Source of the DNA: Ignavibacteriaceae bacterium
GTDB taxonomy: Bacteria > Bacteroidota > Ignavibacteria > Ignavibacteriales > Ignavibacteriaceae
Assembly (NCBI GenBank): GCA_013360295.1
Contig: JABWCL010000021.1
Location: 1 to 64,000 of the forward strand
DNA: 64,000 nucleotides
Direction: 5' to 3'
Shown: positions 44,519 to 53,942 of the stretch, piece after piece
Layout: every line of letters begins with the position of its first letter
How positions within the stretch are numbered: position 1 is the first letter of the stretch
Made by a program: the position numbers and the translations under genes
Notes under the pieces: model-generated
The model's input: the letters and a program-made list of their open reading frames with translations, nothing else
What the model was told of the DNA's origin: nothing
Databases searched by the model: none

Positions 44519-47500
44519 TTCTGTTCATTCTTTGACAAAATTTTCGATACCGGAATATTTATGAGCAAAGTCATTCCCTTGTTTTCGGAAGAGCTGATAT
44601 CTATGCTTCCGTTCAAAAAAGCCACCCTTTGTCTTATTCCGAGAAGCCCAAATCCCTTCGATTTGTTGAGTATGTGCTGCAATTGGCTTGGCTTTAATCC
44701 CTTTCCATTATCAGTAATCAGGATGGAAACTGAGCCCGGAATTATTTTGATGCATAATTTTGCACTAGCGGCACCGGAGTGCTTGACTATATTACTAAAC
44801 CCTTCCTGGACAATTCGGAAAATATTGATCTGCTGCTCATCATTAAAAAGTTCGTCAATTAATTCAATTTCTCTAATAATTTCAATTCCCGAAGCATCTT
44901 CAAGATTCTTTATGGTGGCTTCGATTGTTTTCGTCAGACCGACAGAACCAAGTTGATAGGGATGAAGATTTCGTGAAATTCTCCTGACTTCCTCAATTGA
45001 ATCCTGTGCCGTTTCCGAGATGGCTGCAAGTTGTTTTTCGGTTACAATATCTACTTGTTTTTTTAATGCCATTTTTGAACGGTTGATGATGGTGAGCAGG
45101 TTTTGCCCCAGGCCATCATGGAGTTCTGAGGCAATTCTGAAACGTTCCGACTCCTGGGATTCGATAAGCTGTTTTGTAAACTCTTGTTGTATTGCAGTTT
45201 CATTTTTTAATGATTCTATTCTCCGACGATAGACAAAACCAATTATTAATGCAATTAATGAAATAGTCAAAAACCTGAACCACCAGGTTAGGTAGAAAGG
45301 CGGCTCTATTATTATTGTAATAGATATTCCCTTGGTATTCCAGTACGCGTCGTTGTTAGAGGCTTGAATACGGAAATTGTAATTCCCGGGATCGAGGTTA
45401 GTATATGCGGCATATCTTCGCTTTCCGGATTTGATCCAGCTTGTTTCATAACCTTCAAGTATATAGGAATACTGATTCTTTTGAGGGGAGGTGAAATCTA
45501 ACGCTGCAAATTCAATCGAAAAATAATTATCATAATATGATAATATTATCGTATCGCGGTCACGGAAAATCCTATTTTTATTAATTGGCCGGTCAAAAAC
45601 CCTGAAAGAAGTTACAGCTATCTGAGGAATCAGTGTGTTCTCGGTTACAAGTTCAGGATTGAAATAAACCAAACCTTCGGTGCCGCCAAAATAAAGATTG
45701 TTCTGATTGTCTTTAAAAAATGCACCGGTATTAAACTCACTTCCCGGCATACCATCATCAACAGAATAATTTTTAAAGGAAATAGTTTCAGGACTTAATC
45801 TTGAAATTCCATTGTTTGTCGAGAGCCATAAATTTCCTCTTTGATCAGGGAGTATCCCATATATTACATTATTTGCCAATCCATCTTGTTCTGTTAGGCG
45901 GGAGAAGGTCTTTTCTTTCAGATTGAATTTAATTAATCCATCTCCTAATGTTCCGAGCCATAGGCTGTTATCTCCTGCATCAAATAACGAATAAAGTGGC
46001 TTAAACTGTGCCGGGAAATCCGACGGAGATTCGGTAAAGTATCTTTCGTATTGATTCGATGCAAGGTCGAAGCTGGCTAAGCCACTTGGCGCAGCCAGCC
46101 AAAGTTTGCCAGAGTTGTCCTCATAAAGCTGAAAAATCACGATATCTTTGATAGCGTCAGGGTTTGTAATTTTTGGAAGATATGGTGTAATTAATTTCTT
46201 TGAAGGTGAAAAATGAAATAAACCCGCGCCATAAGTGCCAATCCAAAGATCATTATTCTTATCCGCGAATAATGACCGTATCATAAAAACCGGTGATTCG
46301 TCAGAATGATTTTCGGGGAAGTTAAATCTGGTAAAGTTATTAGTTGACTTTTCATATTTAGCCAAACCTTTGTGTGTGCCGATCCATAAATCACCTTTTC
46401 TATCCGTGCAAATCGCCCAAACTTTATTATCATTCAGAGATCGTTTATCTCCTCGGATATTAAAAAATGATTTTTTTAATTTGGCGGTTGAGTCAAAACA
46501 ATACAGCCCATTATCTGTTCCAAGCCAGAGCTGGCGTTGGTCATCGACAAGGATAGCTCTGATAGAATAGTTTTTAAGCTTACCATTTCTTTCATCGCGC
46601 CGGGAAATGGATTGAAATTTCCCAGGCCGAAGATTGAATTTATTCAAACCACTGCTTGCGGTTCCGATCCAAAGATTTCTTGCTCTATCCCTGTATATAG
46701 AGAATATCGTATTATCAGAGATTGTGTTGGGATTCCCAGGCTCAGTCTTAAAGGTGTAAAATCTTCTATACTTTTCTTCAAAAACATTTAAACCGCCATT
46801 CTCAGTGCCAATCCAGGAACGTTCATCGTTATCAACGAAGATTGATAAAATATGATTACTGCTGAGGGAATATTTATCGTTAGGGTTATGCTTATAATAT
46901 TCAATTTTATTCGTAAGTTGGTTTAAGATATAAAGGCCATTTAAAGTCCCGATCATCAGTAAATTTCGCGAATAATAAAGAGATGTAATTGATTCAGAAC
47001 CGATGGATTCAAACGGGAGTGGAAAGTGATAGACTGCTCCTTTGTCAGGGAGGTAATGGAATAGTCCACCCGAAAAAGTTCCAATCCATACTCGCCCCCG
47101 ATCATCCGCCGCCACCGCCATCACTTTACTCTTTGCAATGTTATTAATTTCAGTTATGTCTGCCTGCAAAGATTCCAGTTCATCAGTATTTGGTTTATAA
47201 ATGTACACTCCTGACTGGAAATCTCCGATCCAGATGACACCGTTTTCCCCTGAACTGAAAGAGGAAATGTGCCCTGGTAGTGCTACGCCCTGAGAATTCC
47301 GCACTTTCATACGCCTTAATTTATTTGTGTACGGATTATAGATAGCCAGTCCGCCCATTGTCCCGATTAAAATATTTCCATTTATGTCTTCTGTAAGTGC
47401 TGAGACCAGATTCCCAGGCAGTGAACCTGAATCGCTGGAGTTCCATTTAAACTTGACAAACTCGTAGCCGTCATAACGGTTCAGGCCGTCCTGTGTGCCA

Positions 47501-47679
47501 AACCACATAAATCCTGATCTGTCCTGCAGTATGCATCTTACGTTGACCTGTGAAAGTCCTGCTTCGAGGGAGATTTTTTCAAAACTCACTCTTTCATATT
47601 GTGCGCTCACTCTGAACCCGATAGCTGCCGCCACAAGGAGCAGTATGGCATTATTAAGAATATTTGCAGGGCTTTGCAT
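44515..47679 (-). CDS. Sensor histidine kinase with two-component regulator propeller
   Basis: A 1054-residue sensor. Signal peptide 1-26; two seven-bladed propellers of the reg_prop type (about 30-680, repeated GxLWIGTxxGGLxxY with NIWIGTxxGL variants); a Y_Y_Y domain (about 690-760); one membrane segment (WWFRFLTISLIALIIGFVY); then HisKA_3 with SELHDGLGQN (His854) and an HATPase domain with NIVKHS and DNGKG. The protein senses an extracytoplasmic ligand, usually a glycan in relatives. Its response regulator overlaps it by four bases, and downstream are the second receiver and the giant surface protein. Confidence 0.94.
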   Translation of the reverse strand: MQSPANILNNAILLLVAAAIGFRVSAQYERVSFEKISLEAGLSQVNVRCILQDRSGFMWFGTQDGLNRYDGYEFVKFKWNSSDSGSLPGNLVSALTEDINGNILIGTMGGLAIYNPYTNKLRRMKVRNSQGVALPGHISSFSSGENGVIWIGDFQSGVYIYKPNTDELESLQADITEINNIAKSKVMAVAADDRGRVWIGTFSGGLFHYLPDKGAVYHFPLPFESIGSESITSLYYSRNLLMIGTLNGLYILNQLTNKIEYYKHNPNDKYSLSSNHILSIFVDNDERSWIGTENGGLNVFEEKYRRFYTFKTEPGNPNTISDNTIFSIYRDRARNLWIGTASSGLNKFNLRPGKFQSISRRDERNGKLKNYSIRAILVDDQRQLWLGTDNGLYCFDSTAKLKKSFFNIRGDKRSLNDNKVWAICTDRKGDLWIGTHKGLAKYEKSTNNFTRFNFPENHSDESPVFMIRSLFADKNNDLWIGTYGAGLFHFSPSKKLITPYLPKITNPDAIKDIVIFQLYEDNSGKLWLAAPSGLASFDLASNQYERYFTESPSDFPAQFKPLYSLFDAGDNSLWLGTLGDGLIKFNLKEKTFSRLTEQDGLANNVIYGILPDQRGNLWLSTNNGISRLSPETISFKNYSVDDGMPGSEFNTGAFFKDNQNNLYFGGTEGLVYFNPELVTENTLIPQIAVTSFRVFDRPINKNRIFRDRDTIILSYYDNYFSIEFAALDFTSPQKNQYSYILEGYETSWIKSGKRRYAAYTNLDPGNYNFRIQASNNDAYWNTKGISITIIIEPPFYLTWWFRFLTISLIALIIGFVYRRRIESLKNETAIQQEFTKQLIESQESERFRIASELHDGLGQNLLTIINRSKMALKKQVDIVTEKQLAAISETAQDSIEEVRRISRNLHPYQLGSVGLTKTIEATIKNLEDASGIEIIREIELIDELFNDEQQINIFRIVQEGFSNIVKHSGAASAKLCIKIIPGSVSILITDNGKGLKPSQLQHILNKSKGFGLLGIRQRVAFLNGSIDISSSENKGMTLLINIPVSKILSKNEQK

Positions 47680-48050
47680 ACTGAATTAAATTAAAACTTA
47701 TAGGTAATTTAACAGGAAAAAGTTTGAGTATATATCACGAATTTTATGCGGGATGTGAAATTTTAATTATAAACAAAATTATTATTTATCCTTTTAGTTC
47801 GATATCAAAGTATAATTTAATTGATTCTCTCAGTGCGTAGAAATCTACAATCAGCGCTTTTATTCCTGTTTTTATTTGCTGTCCCGTGGGTTATTCAAAA
47901 GGCAACAGAAATAATAACTTCTGGCAAATCGCAAATTCTGATAATAATTTTCGATTTAAATCGCGAATTATTATAAGCTCGAGTTTTTTGAGCTAAATCA
48001 GTCAAAAAATCGGCATTTTAGAGGGGTGGGGAGCCGTAAATTTTCTACTG
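47680..48050. other. Intergenic region of 371 bases with inverted repeats
   Basis: No gene is visible. The left end holds the promoter side of the sensor kinase (with TATAGGTAA at 47700). Near-perfect arms ATAATAATTTTCGATTT (47941-47957) and AAATCGCGAATTATTAT (47958-47974) form a 34-base inverted repeat. AGCTC-GAGTTTTTT-GAGCT (47976-47994) adds a small hairpin. Both are downstream of the transhydrogenase gene and may end its transcript. Confidence 0.5.
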
Positions 48051-49439
48051 TTATTGCCCGTGCCGGCGGCTGAGCTCAACCCTGTTAAAACCATTCAAAG
48101 CAGCAACGCGGTAAGCCTCCGCCATTGTGGGGTAGTTAAATGTATTATTTATAAAATACATTATTGAGTTCCCTTCGCCTTTCTGTGACATAACCGCCTG
48201 ACCGATATGTATGATCTCCGACGCCTCATATCCGAAGCAGTGAATACCAAGAATTTCAAGAGATTCGCGATGGAATAATATCTTCAACATACCGGTGGTT
48301 CTTCCGGTTATCTGAGCTCGCGCGAGATGGCGGAAGAATGAATGACCGACTTCGTAAGGGATCTTTTTCTCTGTCAGCTCCCGTTCATTAAATCCGATTG
48401 AACTGATTTCCGGTAAGGTATAGATTCCGGTTGGGATATCCAGGGTTTTAAGATCGGAATCAGTCCCAAAGTTTATATGGCGTGCGGCAAATCTGCCCTG
48501 ATCGTAAGCAGCGCTGGCGAGACTGGGGTATCCTATTACATCGCCGACTGCATAAATATGAGGAACGACTGTCTGATAATTTGAATTAACAGCTATTGAT
48601 CCGCGTGCATCGGGAGTTATACCAAGTTCTTCAAGTCCCATATTCTGGGAATTACCGGTTCTTCCCTGTGCCCACAAAAGATAATCGCTGCGTATTTGTT
48701 TGTTTGATTTCAGATAGATAGTCACTCCCTTGTCATCGGCTACGACTTTTTCATATTCTTCACCGTGTCGTATAATCACTCCGTTTTCACGCAGGTGGTA
48801 GCCAAGGGCGTCTATTATTTCATCATCAAGAAACGAAAGGAGCTGGTTCCTTGTATTAATCAGATTTACTTTGACTGATAACCCACGGAAGATTGAAGCG
48901 TACTCGCAGCCGATAACTCCCGCTCCGTAAATGGAAAGAGTACGGAATTCATCTTTAATCTGTAAAAGTTTGTCGCTGTCAACAATGCGAGGATGGGAGA
49001 AATCAACGTCCGGCGGGTGATAAGGGCGTGAGCCGGTGGCAATTATGAAAGTGCCTGCGCTGTACTTTTTCTTTAGTCCGCTAGGTTCAGTGACTTCGAT
49101 AGTATTTGCGTTAATAAACTTCGCTCTTCCAATCAAAAGATCAACCTGATTCCTTGTGTAGAAACTGTGCCGCAGTTCGACCTGTTTACGGATGATCTGT
49201 TCGGTTTCCCGGATAAGTTTAGTGAAGGTTACTCCCTCAATCAGCTTATTGTCTAAAAGCAACTGGCTTGCGTGGCGCAATGCCTTGCTGGGAATAGTTC
49301 CTTTGTGAGTATTGGAACCGCCGACAAGAGAGAAGTTGTCGCATACAGCGACTTTTCTTCCTTCTTTCGCACACGCCATAGCGGCACCTTCACCGCCGGG
49401 ACCACTGCCAATTATAAAAACGTCGTACATATTACTCAT
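48051..49439 (-). CDS. sthA: Soluble pyridine nucleotide transhydrogenase
   Basis: A 462-residue flavoprotein that moves hydride between NADPH and NAD. It follows the E. coli SthA pattern closely: [19 protein letters not shown] (FAD site), [50 protein letters not shown] (NAD site), [21 protein letters not shown], and [16 protein letters not shown]. coli SthA already lacks one redox-disulfide Cys of the lipoamide dehydrogenase family; here the remaining one is also gone (SNTHKG), which fits a non-disulfide transhydrogenase. It stands alone on the minus strand. Confidence 0.93.
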   Translation of the reverse strand: MSNMYDVFIIGSGPGGEGAAMACAKEGRKVAVCDNFSLVGGSNTHKGTIPSKALRHASQLLLDNKLIEGVTFTKLIRETEQIIRKQVELRHSFYTRNQVDLLIGRAKFINANTIEVTEPSGLKKKYSAGTFIIATGSRPYHPPDVDFSHPRIVDSDKLLQIKDEFRTLSIYGAGVIGCEYASIFRGLSVKVNLINTRNQLLSFLDDEIIDALGYHLRENGVIIRHGEEYEKVVADDKGVTIYLKSNKQIRSDYLLWAQGRTGNSQNMGLEELGITPDARGSIAVNSNYQTVVPHIYAVGDVIGYPSLASAAYDQGRFAARHINFGTDSDLKTLDIPTGIYTLPEISSIGFNERELTEKKIPYEVGHSFFRHLARAQITGRTTGMLKILFHRESLEILGIHCFGYEASEIIHIGQAVMSQKGEGNSIMYFINNTFNYPTMAEAYRVAALNGFNRVELSRRHGQ

Positions 49440-49569
49440 AAAGTATCTTATTGTTAGGGAAGAAGTTTATCCGTAAAGTTATGAAATATTTTCCAATCAA
49501 TTATCCTCTGTATTAACTATATGATTATAAAACAGGGGGACTCTTAATAACTGATATATGTATCCTGCC

Positions 49570-50679
49570 CTAATACCATTTATAAATTTTAGCGCCGATG
49601 AAAGTGATTATCGACCCAAGTAATGTTAGAATCACGACTCCCGGCAGCACCTCTCCAAGTCCGGCACTCTCAATAAAAATACTCCGCATATCATCAGCGA
49701 GTATCGTAAGAGGAAGAATTTTAATATACGGAATTAGCCACTCAGGGAAGTTGTGGTAACTGAAGAACACACCTGAACAGACGGTCATCGGCAGAGTAAT
49801 CGCGTTGATCAAGCCGTTGCCGACCTGAGATTTAGCGGTGCGCGATGAAGTAAGAATAGCGATTCCGCTGAAACAGATATTTCCCGCGAGGAATACAAGC
49901 AGCAGCGCGATAATACTTCCGGTCACTTCCGTAGAAAAATAAGCCAATGCGAAGAGATATAATATAAGTGACTCAAAAAAACTTAAGATAATTCTGCCCG
50001 AAATTACGGAAAGTAAAAACGCGTTTTTATTCATCGGAGTCGCTACCATCCGTCGCAACAGCTTTTTAGATCTGCGTTCTATCAAGGTAAAGCTTATGCC
50101 CCACATCGCGGAAGACATTATACCCATTGCTATAAGTCCGGGTAAGAAAAAGTCTATATATCGCAAACCCGGGGTTTCAAGCTTTTTAATCGAAGGATTA
50201 ATCGAATTACGAACCGAAAGTTTATTCGTAAGTAATAAATATGTAGTATATGCGTCGCTGTTGCCGTGATCAAAGTGGTAGGAAACACTATCGGAATAGT
50301 CAACAATGATAAGTGTTGCTTTTCCTTTCTTGATCATTTCTTCAGCGCTGCGGTAATCCGCGGGGATAAATTTAACTTTTGTAAATCCTTCTTCTTCACT
50401 TCCAAACCGGGCGGATCTGACGTTTTTTTCCTGCTCAGAAATTATCTTGTAACCATTTGCCTCGAGTCCGTTGAACAAATAACCAACCGATTTATTTGTA
50501 TAATGTTGTACCCAGGCAACATTCTTTTGCTGTTCTCTTTCGCCTGAAAACGCAATACCCAGCACCCAGGCCATAGCTATCGGGAAAGCGAATGTCCAGA
50601 ATAAAACTTCGGGTTCCCGGTAGAACTCACGGAACTGAGCCAGTAACAATAATCTGAATTGCCGAAAGAAGTTATTCAT
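49570..50679 (-). CDS. ABC-2 type transporter permease
   Basis: A 369-residue permease with one N-terminal membrane segment (about 22-44, PEVLFWTFAFPIAMAWVLGIAF), an extracytoplasmic domain (about 50-175) and five or six later segments (from FFLPGLIAMGIMSSAMWGISF). The last 70 residues include LPLTILADDMRSIFIE, common in daunorubicin/YadH-type exporters. Its ATPase gene ends inside the first eight bases of this gene, so the two are translated together. Substrate unknown. Confidence 0.88.
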   Translation of the reverse strand: MNNFFRQFRLLLLAQFREFYREPEVLFWTFAFPIAMAWVLGIAFSGEREQQKNVAWVQHYTNKSVGYLFNGLEANGYKIISEQEKNVRSARFGSEEEGFTKVKFIPADYRSAEEMIKKGKATLIIVDYSDSVSYHFDHGNSDAYTTYLLLTNKLSVRNSINPSIKKLETPGLRYIDFFLPGLIAMGIMSSAMWGISFTLIERRSKKLLRRMVATPMNKNAFLLSVISGRIILSFFESLILYLFALAYFSTEVTGSIIALLLVFLAGNICFSGIAILTSSRTAKSQVGNGLINAITLPMTVCSGVFFSYHNFPEWLIPYIKILPLTILADDMRSIFIESAGLGEVLPGVVILTLLGSIITFIGAKIYKWY

Positions 50680-51595
50680 TCAGGCTCCTGCCGGTGAGAG
50701 TAATAAAGAGGTCGTCAAGTGTCATCTTTTTACATTCAAGCGAGCGCAGAGTAATTTCCCGCTGTTTCATTTCAGTAAGAAGACCCGGGAGATAATTAAC
50801 AATGTCGTTCACAATCAATTCCCATTTAATGCCGAGATAATCATATTTCAGCAGGTTGTCTTTCGGAAATATTGCGGGATCAATCTCGCGGTCTGTGCCG
50901 AATTCAATTTTTTCGGATTTATTAAATCTGGCCAGCAACTGATCCACTGTACCCTCTGCGAGGATTTGCCCCTTATCCATAATAATTATTCTCTCGCACA
51001 GGAACTCAGCCTCATCCATATAGTGAGTGGTGAGGATCATCGTCATACCGCGTTCCTGCCGAAGGCGGTGCAGTATCTCCCATACTTCACGCCTGGCAGC
51101 AGGATCAAGCCCGGTTGTTGGTTCGTCAAGAAGTATTATTTGTGGTTTATTAAGAAGCGCTATGCCAAGCGCGAGTTTTTGTTTCTGCCCTCCGGAAAGA
51201 TTCTTTGTATATGCAGAAGATTTCTCCTCCAGACCGACAAGGTGCAGAACTTCACTTATCTTAATGTGGCTTTCGTGATAAAATGACGCGAATAGTTCGA
51301 GCGTCTCCTTTACCGTGAGTTTCTCTATAAAATGTGTCTCCTGCAGCGATATGCCAAGCAGTGACCTTAGGCGGGCAGGATTTTCTTTCCAGGCAGAATT
51401 GTCTATCCGGATCACTCCTGAATCGGGGAACTGAATGCCTTCAATCATTTCCATCATTGTGGTTTTCCCGGCTCCGTTCGGGCCGAGAAGAGCCACGAAT
51501 TCACCGGGGTAAATATTAAAGGATAACTCACGGACAGCCCTGACTTCCTTGAATGCTTTGCTTACAGATGTAACCTGAATAATCGGATGTGTCAT
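50672..51595 (-). CDS. ABC transporter ATP-binding protein
   Basis: A 307-residue ATPase with Walker A GPNGAGKT (38-45), signature LSGGQKQKL, Walker B IILLDEPTTGLDP and switch His in LTTHYMDEAEFLCERI. The C-terminal 80 residues are a regulatory extension, closing with LDDLFITLTGRSLNE. Each key motif is intact. It is the first gene of a two-gene exporter operon; its start lies about 105 bases from the direct repeat at 51701 of the AAA/DUF4143 cassette. Confidence 0.92.
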   Translation of the reverse strand: MTHPIIQVTSVSKAFKEVRAVRELSFNIYPGEFVALLGPNGAGKTTMMEMIEGIQFPDSGVIRIDNSAWKENPARLRSLLGISLQETHFIEKLTVKETLELFASFYHESHIKISEVLHLVGLEEKSSAYTKNLSGGQKQKLALGIALLNKPQIILLDEPTTGLDPAARREVWEILHRLRQERGMTMILTTHYMDEAEFLCERIIIMDKGQILAEGTVDQLLARFNKSEKIEFGTDREIDPAIFPKDNLLKYDYLGIKWELIVNDIVNYLPGLLTEMKQREITLRSLECKKMTLDDLFITLTGRSLNE

Positions 51596-51700
51596 AAACG
51601 TTGAAGCAAAAATAGTAAACTTCTTTCGCCGAAAAAAATGCCCGCTTACGGATTTACAGCTACCACCTGAATACTCCTGAGGCTACGAGAAAACAGCTGG

Positions 51701-51748
51701 TGTAAAATCATCCACTTGGTGGTTGAATTTCAGCCATGAAATGGTTAT
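51701..51748 (+). repeat. Left copy of direct repeat framing the AAA/DUF4143 gene
   Basis: This 48-base copy begins TGTAAAATCATCCACTTGG and ends GGTTAT. Compared with the right copy at 53043-53090 it differs at a few positions and has a much weaker inverted repeat (four mismatches in the 16-bp arms). It overlaps the upstream end of the ORF region of the ATPase gene, so it may also be part of its promoter. Confidence 0.75.
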
Positions 51749-51776
51749 CTTTCAGCAGTTAATATTATTGATTATT

Positions 51777-53015
51777 ATGATACCGAGACACATTACCCCC
51801 AAAATACACCTGGCGTTAAAACACCGGCCGATCGTTTATATTCAGGGCGGCAGGCAGACCGGAAAGAGTACGCTCGCGAGAAATCTTTTAAGCAGGAATT
51901 ATAAAGCGGAATATATCTCGCTAGACGACCTTGCCCTCCTGGCTGTTGTTAAAAATGATCCAAAAGGATTCCTCAACAGCTACCCGGGGAACCTGATAAT
52001 TGACGAAGTCCAGATGGCGCCTGACTTGCTGATCGCAATAAAGCATCTTGTTGATCAGGACAGAAAGCCGGGACGATTTGTCCTTACCGGTTCTTCAAAT
52101 CTTTTTACACTGCCGAAAATATCAGAATCTCTCGCGGGGAGGGTTGATATATACAGGCTTCTGCCCTTCGCCCAATCAGAAATAGACGGGAAGAGTTTTC
52201 ATCTTATTGATGAGCTGTTCAGAGGAAGGACAAAAACTCTGTTTGATATAAAAGGGAAGGGGAAACAGAATATACTCAAAAGAATAATCCGGGGTGGTTT
52301 CCCGGAGATTGTACTGAACAGAAATACATCGCTTACTGCCCGGTGGTTTAATTCTTATGTAACAACTCTGCTCCAAAGGGACGTGAGGGATATCGCCAGC
52401 ATTGATAATCTGGAAGTTTTCCCGCAGCTTCTCGGAATATTAGCTTCCCGATCCGGGGGCCTGACCAATTTCGCGGATATATCAAGAGAGACGGGAGTAC
52501 CGCAGACAACCCTAAAGCGATATATCTCAATACTGAGGATGGCTTTTATCGTTGAACTGGTTCCGTCCTGGTCGAATAAAATGGAGCAGAGGTTTGTTAA
52601 GGCTCCGAAAATATTTTTCAACGATAGCGGTCTGCTGAGTTATTTGTGCGGTTATACCGAGAAACGCTTTGATATGGATAACAGGGCGCTGGGTATGGCA
52701 ATGGAAAACTTTGTTTTTGCTGAATTGGTTAAACTGCAAAGCTTCAGTGATAACTTTTTTACAGTTTACCATTACCGCACTCATTTGGATGAGGAGATAG
52801 ATTTCATACTGGAAAGAAACGACGGCAGTATTATCGCGGTTGAAGTGAAGGCCTCAGAAACGATAAAGCCTGATATGGTAAAACATATCAAATCATTCCG
52901 GAGTAAATACCCGGACAAGTTTTTATCAGGAGTAGTTTTTTATTCGGGCAAGCAGGTGATACCGCTCGGAGATAAAATGTACGCTGTTCCGGTTGATGCC
53001 TTATGGGGAGGGTAA
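51777..53015 (+). CDS. AAA-family ATPase with C-terminal DUF4143 domain (second copy)
   Basis: A 412-residue family member related to the gene at 4230. P-loop GGRQTGKS (24-31), Walker B NLIIDEVQM, FVLTGSSN as sensor, LAGRVDIYRLLPFAQSE, and a DUF4143 part with the LxRDVRDIA motif. The end has the nuclease-fold-like EIDFILERNDGSIIAVEVKAS. The ATG at 51777 is preferred (MIPRHITPK is the family start); an upstream TTG would add 18 hydrophobic residues and overlap the repeat. The gene is on the opposite strand to its neighbours and lies between two copies of a direct repeat, so it appears to be an inserted cassette. Confidence 0.86.
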   Translation: MIPRHITPKIHLALKHRPIVYIQGGRQTGKSTLARNLLSRNYKAEYISLDDLALLAVVKNDPKGFLNSYPGNLIIDEVQMAPDLLIAIKHLVDQDRKPGRFVLTGSSNLFTLPKISESLAGRVDIYRLLPFAQSEIDGKSFHLIDELFRGRTKTLFDIKGKGKQNILKRIIRGGFPEIVLNRNTSLTARWFNSYVTTLLQRDVRDIASIDNLEVFPQLLGILASRSGGLTNFADISRETGVPQTTLKRYISILRMAFIVELVPSWSNKMEQRFVKAPKIFFNDSGLLSYLCGYTEKRFDMDNRALGMAMENFVFAELVKLQSFSDNFFTVYHYRTHLDEEIDFILERNDGSIIAVEVKASETIKPDMVKHIKSFRSKYPDKFLSGVVFYSGKQVIPLGDKMYAVPVDALWGG

Positions 53016-53042
53016 AGGCGGATCAGAGGGGATCGGCGCTAT

Positions 53043-53097
53043 TGTAAAATCATCCACTTGGTGGCTGAATTTCAGCCACCAAGTGGTTATTTTTACA
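53043..53097 (+). repeat. Right copy of direct repeat; perfect 33-bp hairpin
   Basis: The inner arms CCACTTGGTGGCTGAA (53054-53069) and TTCAGCCACCAAGTGG (53071-53086) are exact complements around one T. TGTAAAA (53043-53049) and TTTTACA (53091-53097) extend the symmetry. It lies 27 bases after the ATPase stop codon and 20 bases before the end of the acetyltransferase gene, so it could also end transcripts from both sides. Confidence 0.85.
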
Positions 53098-53117
53098 TTT
53101 GGATTAGGGGACGATAA

Positions 53118-53552
53118 TTAGTAGAGTTTTTTTATCATTCTATGGTGAGGAATGGTTACTTCTGTAAAACCCTCTCCGGCACATTCATAGCCCAGCGATT
53201 TGTAAAACTCAACGGCAGTATCGCGTGAGTGGAGGCTGATCAATTTAAAGCCGTGCTCTGCCGCGTACATTTCCGAATGACCCACAAGCACTTTACCAAT
53301 ACCCCTTCTCTGAAAATTTTCATCAACGGCAACCTGCCTCATTTTGATTTCATCAGCGGATAATGGTCTCATAAGCAGGCATCCGGCCAGCTTGCCATCA
53401 ATGAAAGCGTTAAAATGTATTTCATCTTTTTCGGCGGCAAGTTGCTCCGGAGTGTACACAAGGCCCAGAGGCTTACGGAGAACCCTGTCACGGAGAGCAA
53501 CCTCGGCCTCATATTCCGGCGAACCGTGTTTAATGATCCTTATTTCCGTCAA
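53118..53552 (-). CDS. GNAT-family N-acetyltransferase
   Basis: A 144-residue acetyltransferase, ElaA/small GNAT type. The acetyl-CoA loop is QRRGIGKVLVGHSE (motif A, Q/RxxGxG/A), preceded by MRQVAVDENF, and motif B is AVEFYKSLGYECAGEGFTEVTIPHHRM. The start is TTG, overlapping the stop of the upstream membrane-protein gene by TTGA. Substrate unknown. It ends 20 bases from the right repeat of the AAA cassette. Confidence 0.88.
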   Translation of the reverse strand: MTEIRIIKHGSPEYEAEVALRDRVLRKPLGLVYTPEQLAAEKDEIHFNAFIDGKLAGCLLMRPLSADEIKMRQVAVDENFQRRGIGKVLVGHSEMYAAEHGFKLISLHSRDTAVEFYKSLGYECAGEGFTEVTIPHHRMIKKLY

Positions 53553-53905
53553 GAGTTCTGATCTAATTTATGTTTAACTAAAAGAGTTTTAGCCAGGTAG
53601 AGAAGAGAGGGAGTAAGAGCCACAAGAGTAAAGACTATTCCGCTGAAACCGAGCAAAGGAAGAAAATATAAAATTGACGCGAATGCTATCAGAATCGCAC
53701 CGATTTTCGGTTTCCACAAAATGATTATGTAGCTAACGAGAAGGAAACCGTGAGCAAGCATAGACATTGTTACATACATAGGCGGGTAACCGGAGGGTTG
53801 TACATACCATTCAATAAAATGATCGACAAAGAAACTGCCCCAGAAAAAGAACAGTATAATTGCGGTCATGATAGTGCTCCAGCGAAGTATTCTTTCAAGG
53901 TTCAT
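53549..53905 (-). CDS. Small membrane protein, hypothetical
   Basis: A 118-residue protein with about four hydrophobic segments (about 10-28, 43-63, 67-86 and 88-108). The first loop carries WYVQPSGYPPMYVTMS. I recognise no family. It is the third gene of a tight minus-strand group (SDR, flavin reductase, this gene, acetyltransferase) and overlaps the acetyltransferase gene by four bases. Role unknown. Confidence 0.65.
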   Translation of the reverse strand: MNLERILRWSTIMTAIILFFFWGSFFVDHFIEWYVQPSGYPPMYVTMSMLAHGFLLVSYIIILWKPKIGAILIAFASILYFLPLLGFSGIVFTLVALTPSLLYLAKTLLVKHKLDQNS

Positions 53906-53942
53906 ATCGTTATTACGCGGTCTTAATTAATTAAAAATAATT

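Noticed and set aside
51701-53097. Framing repeats as integron attC sites
   Set aside because: The ends do not carry the GTTRRRY / RYYYAAC core pairs, and there is no integrase gene in the window.
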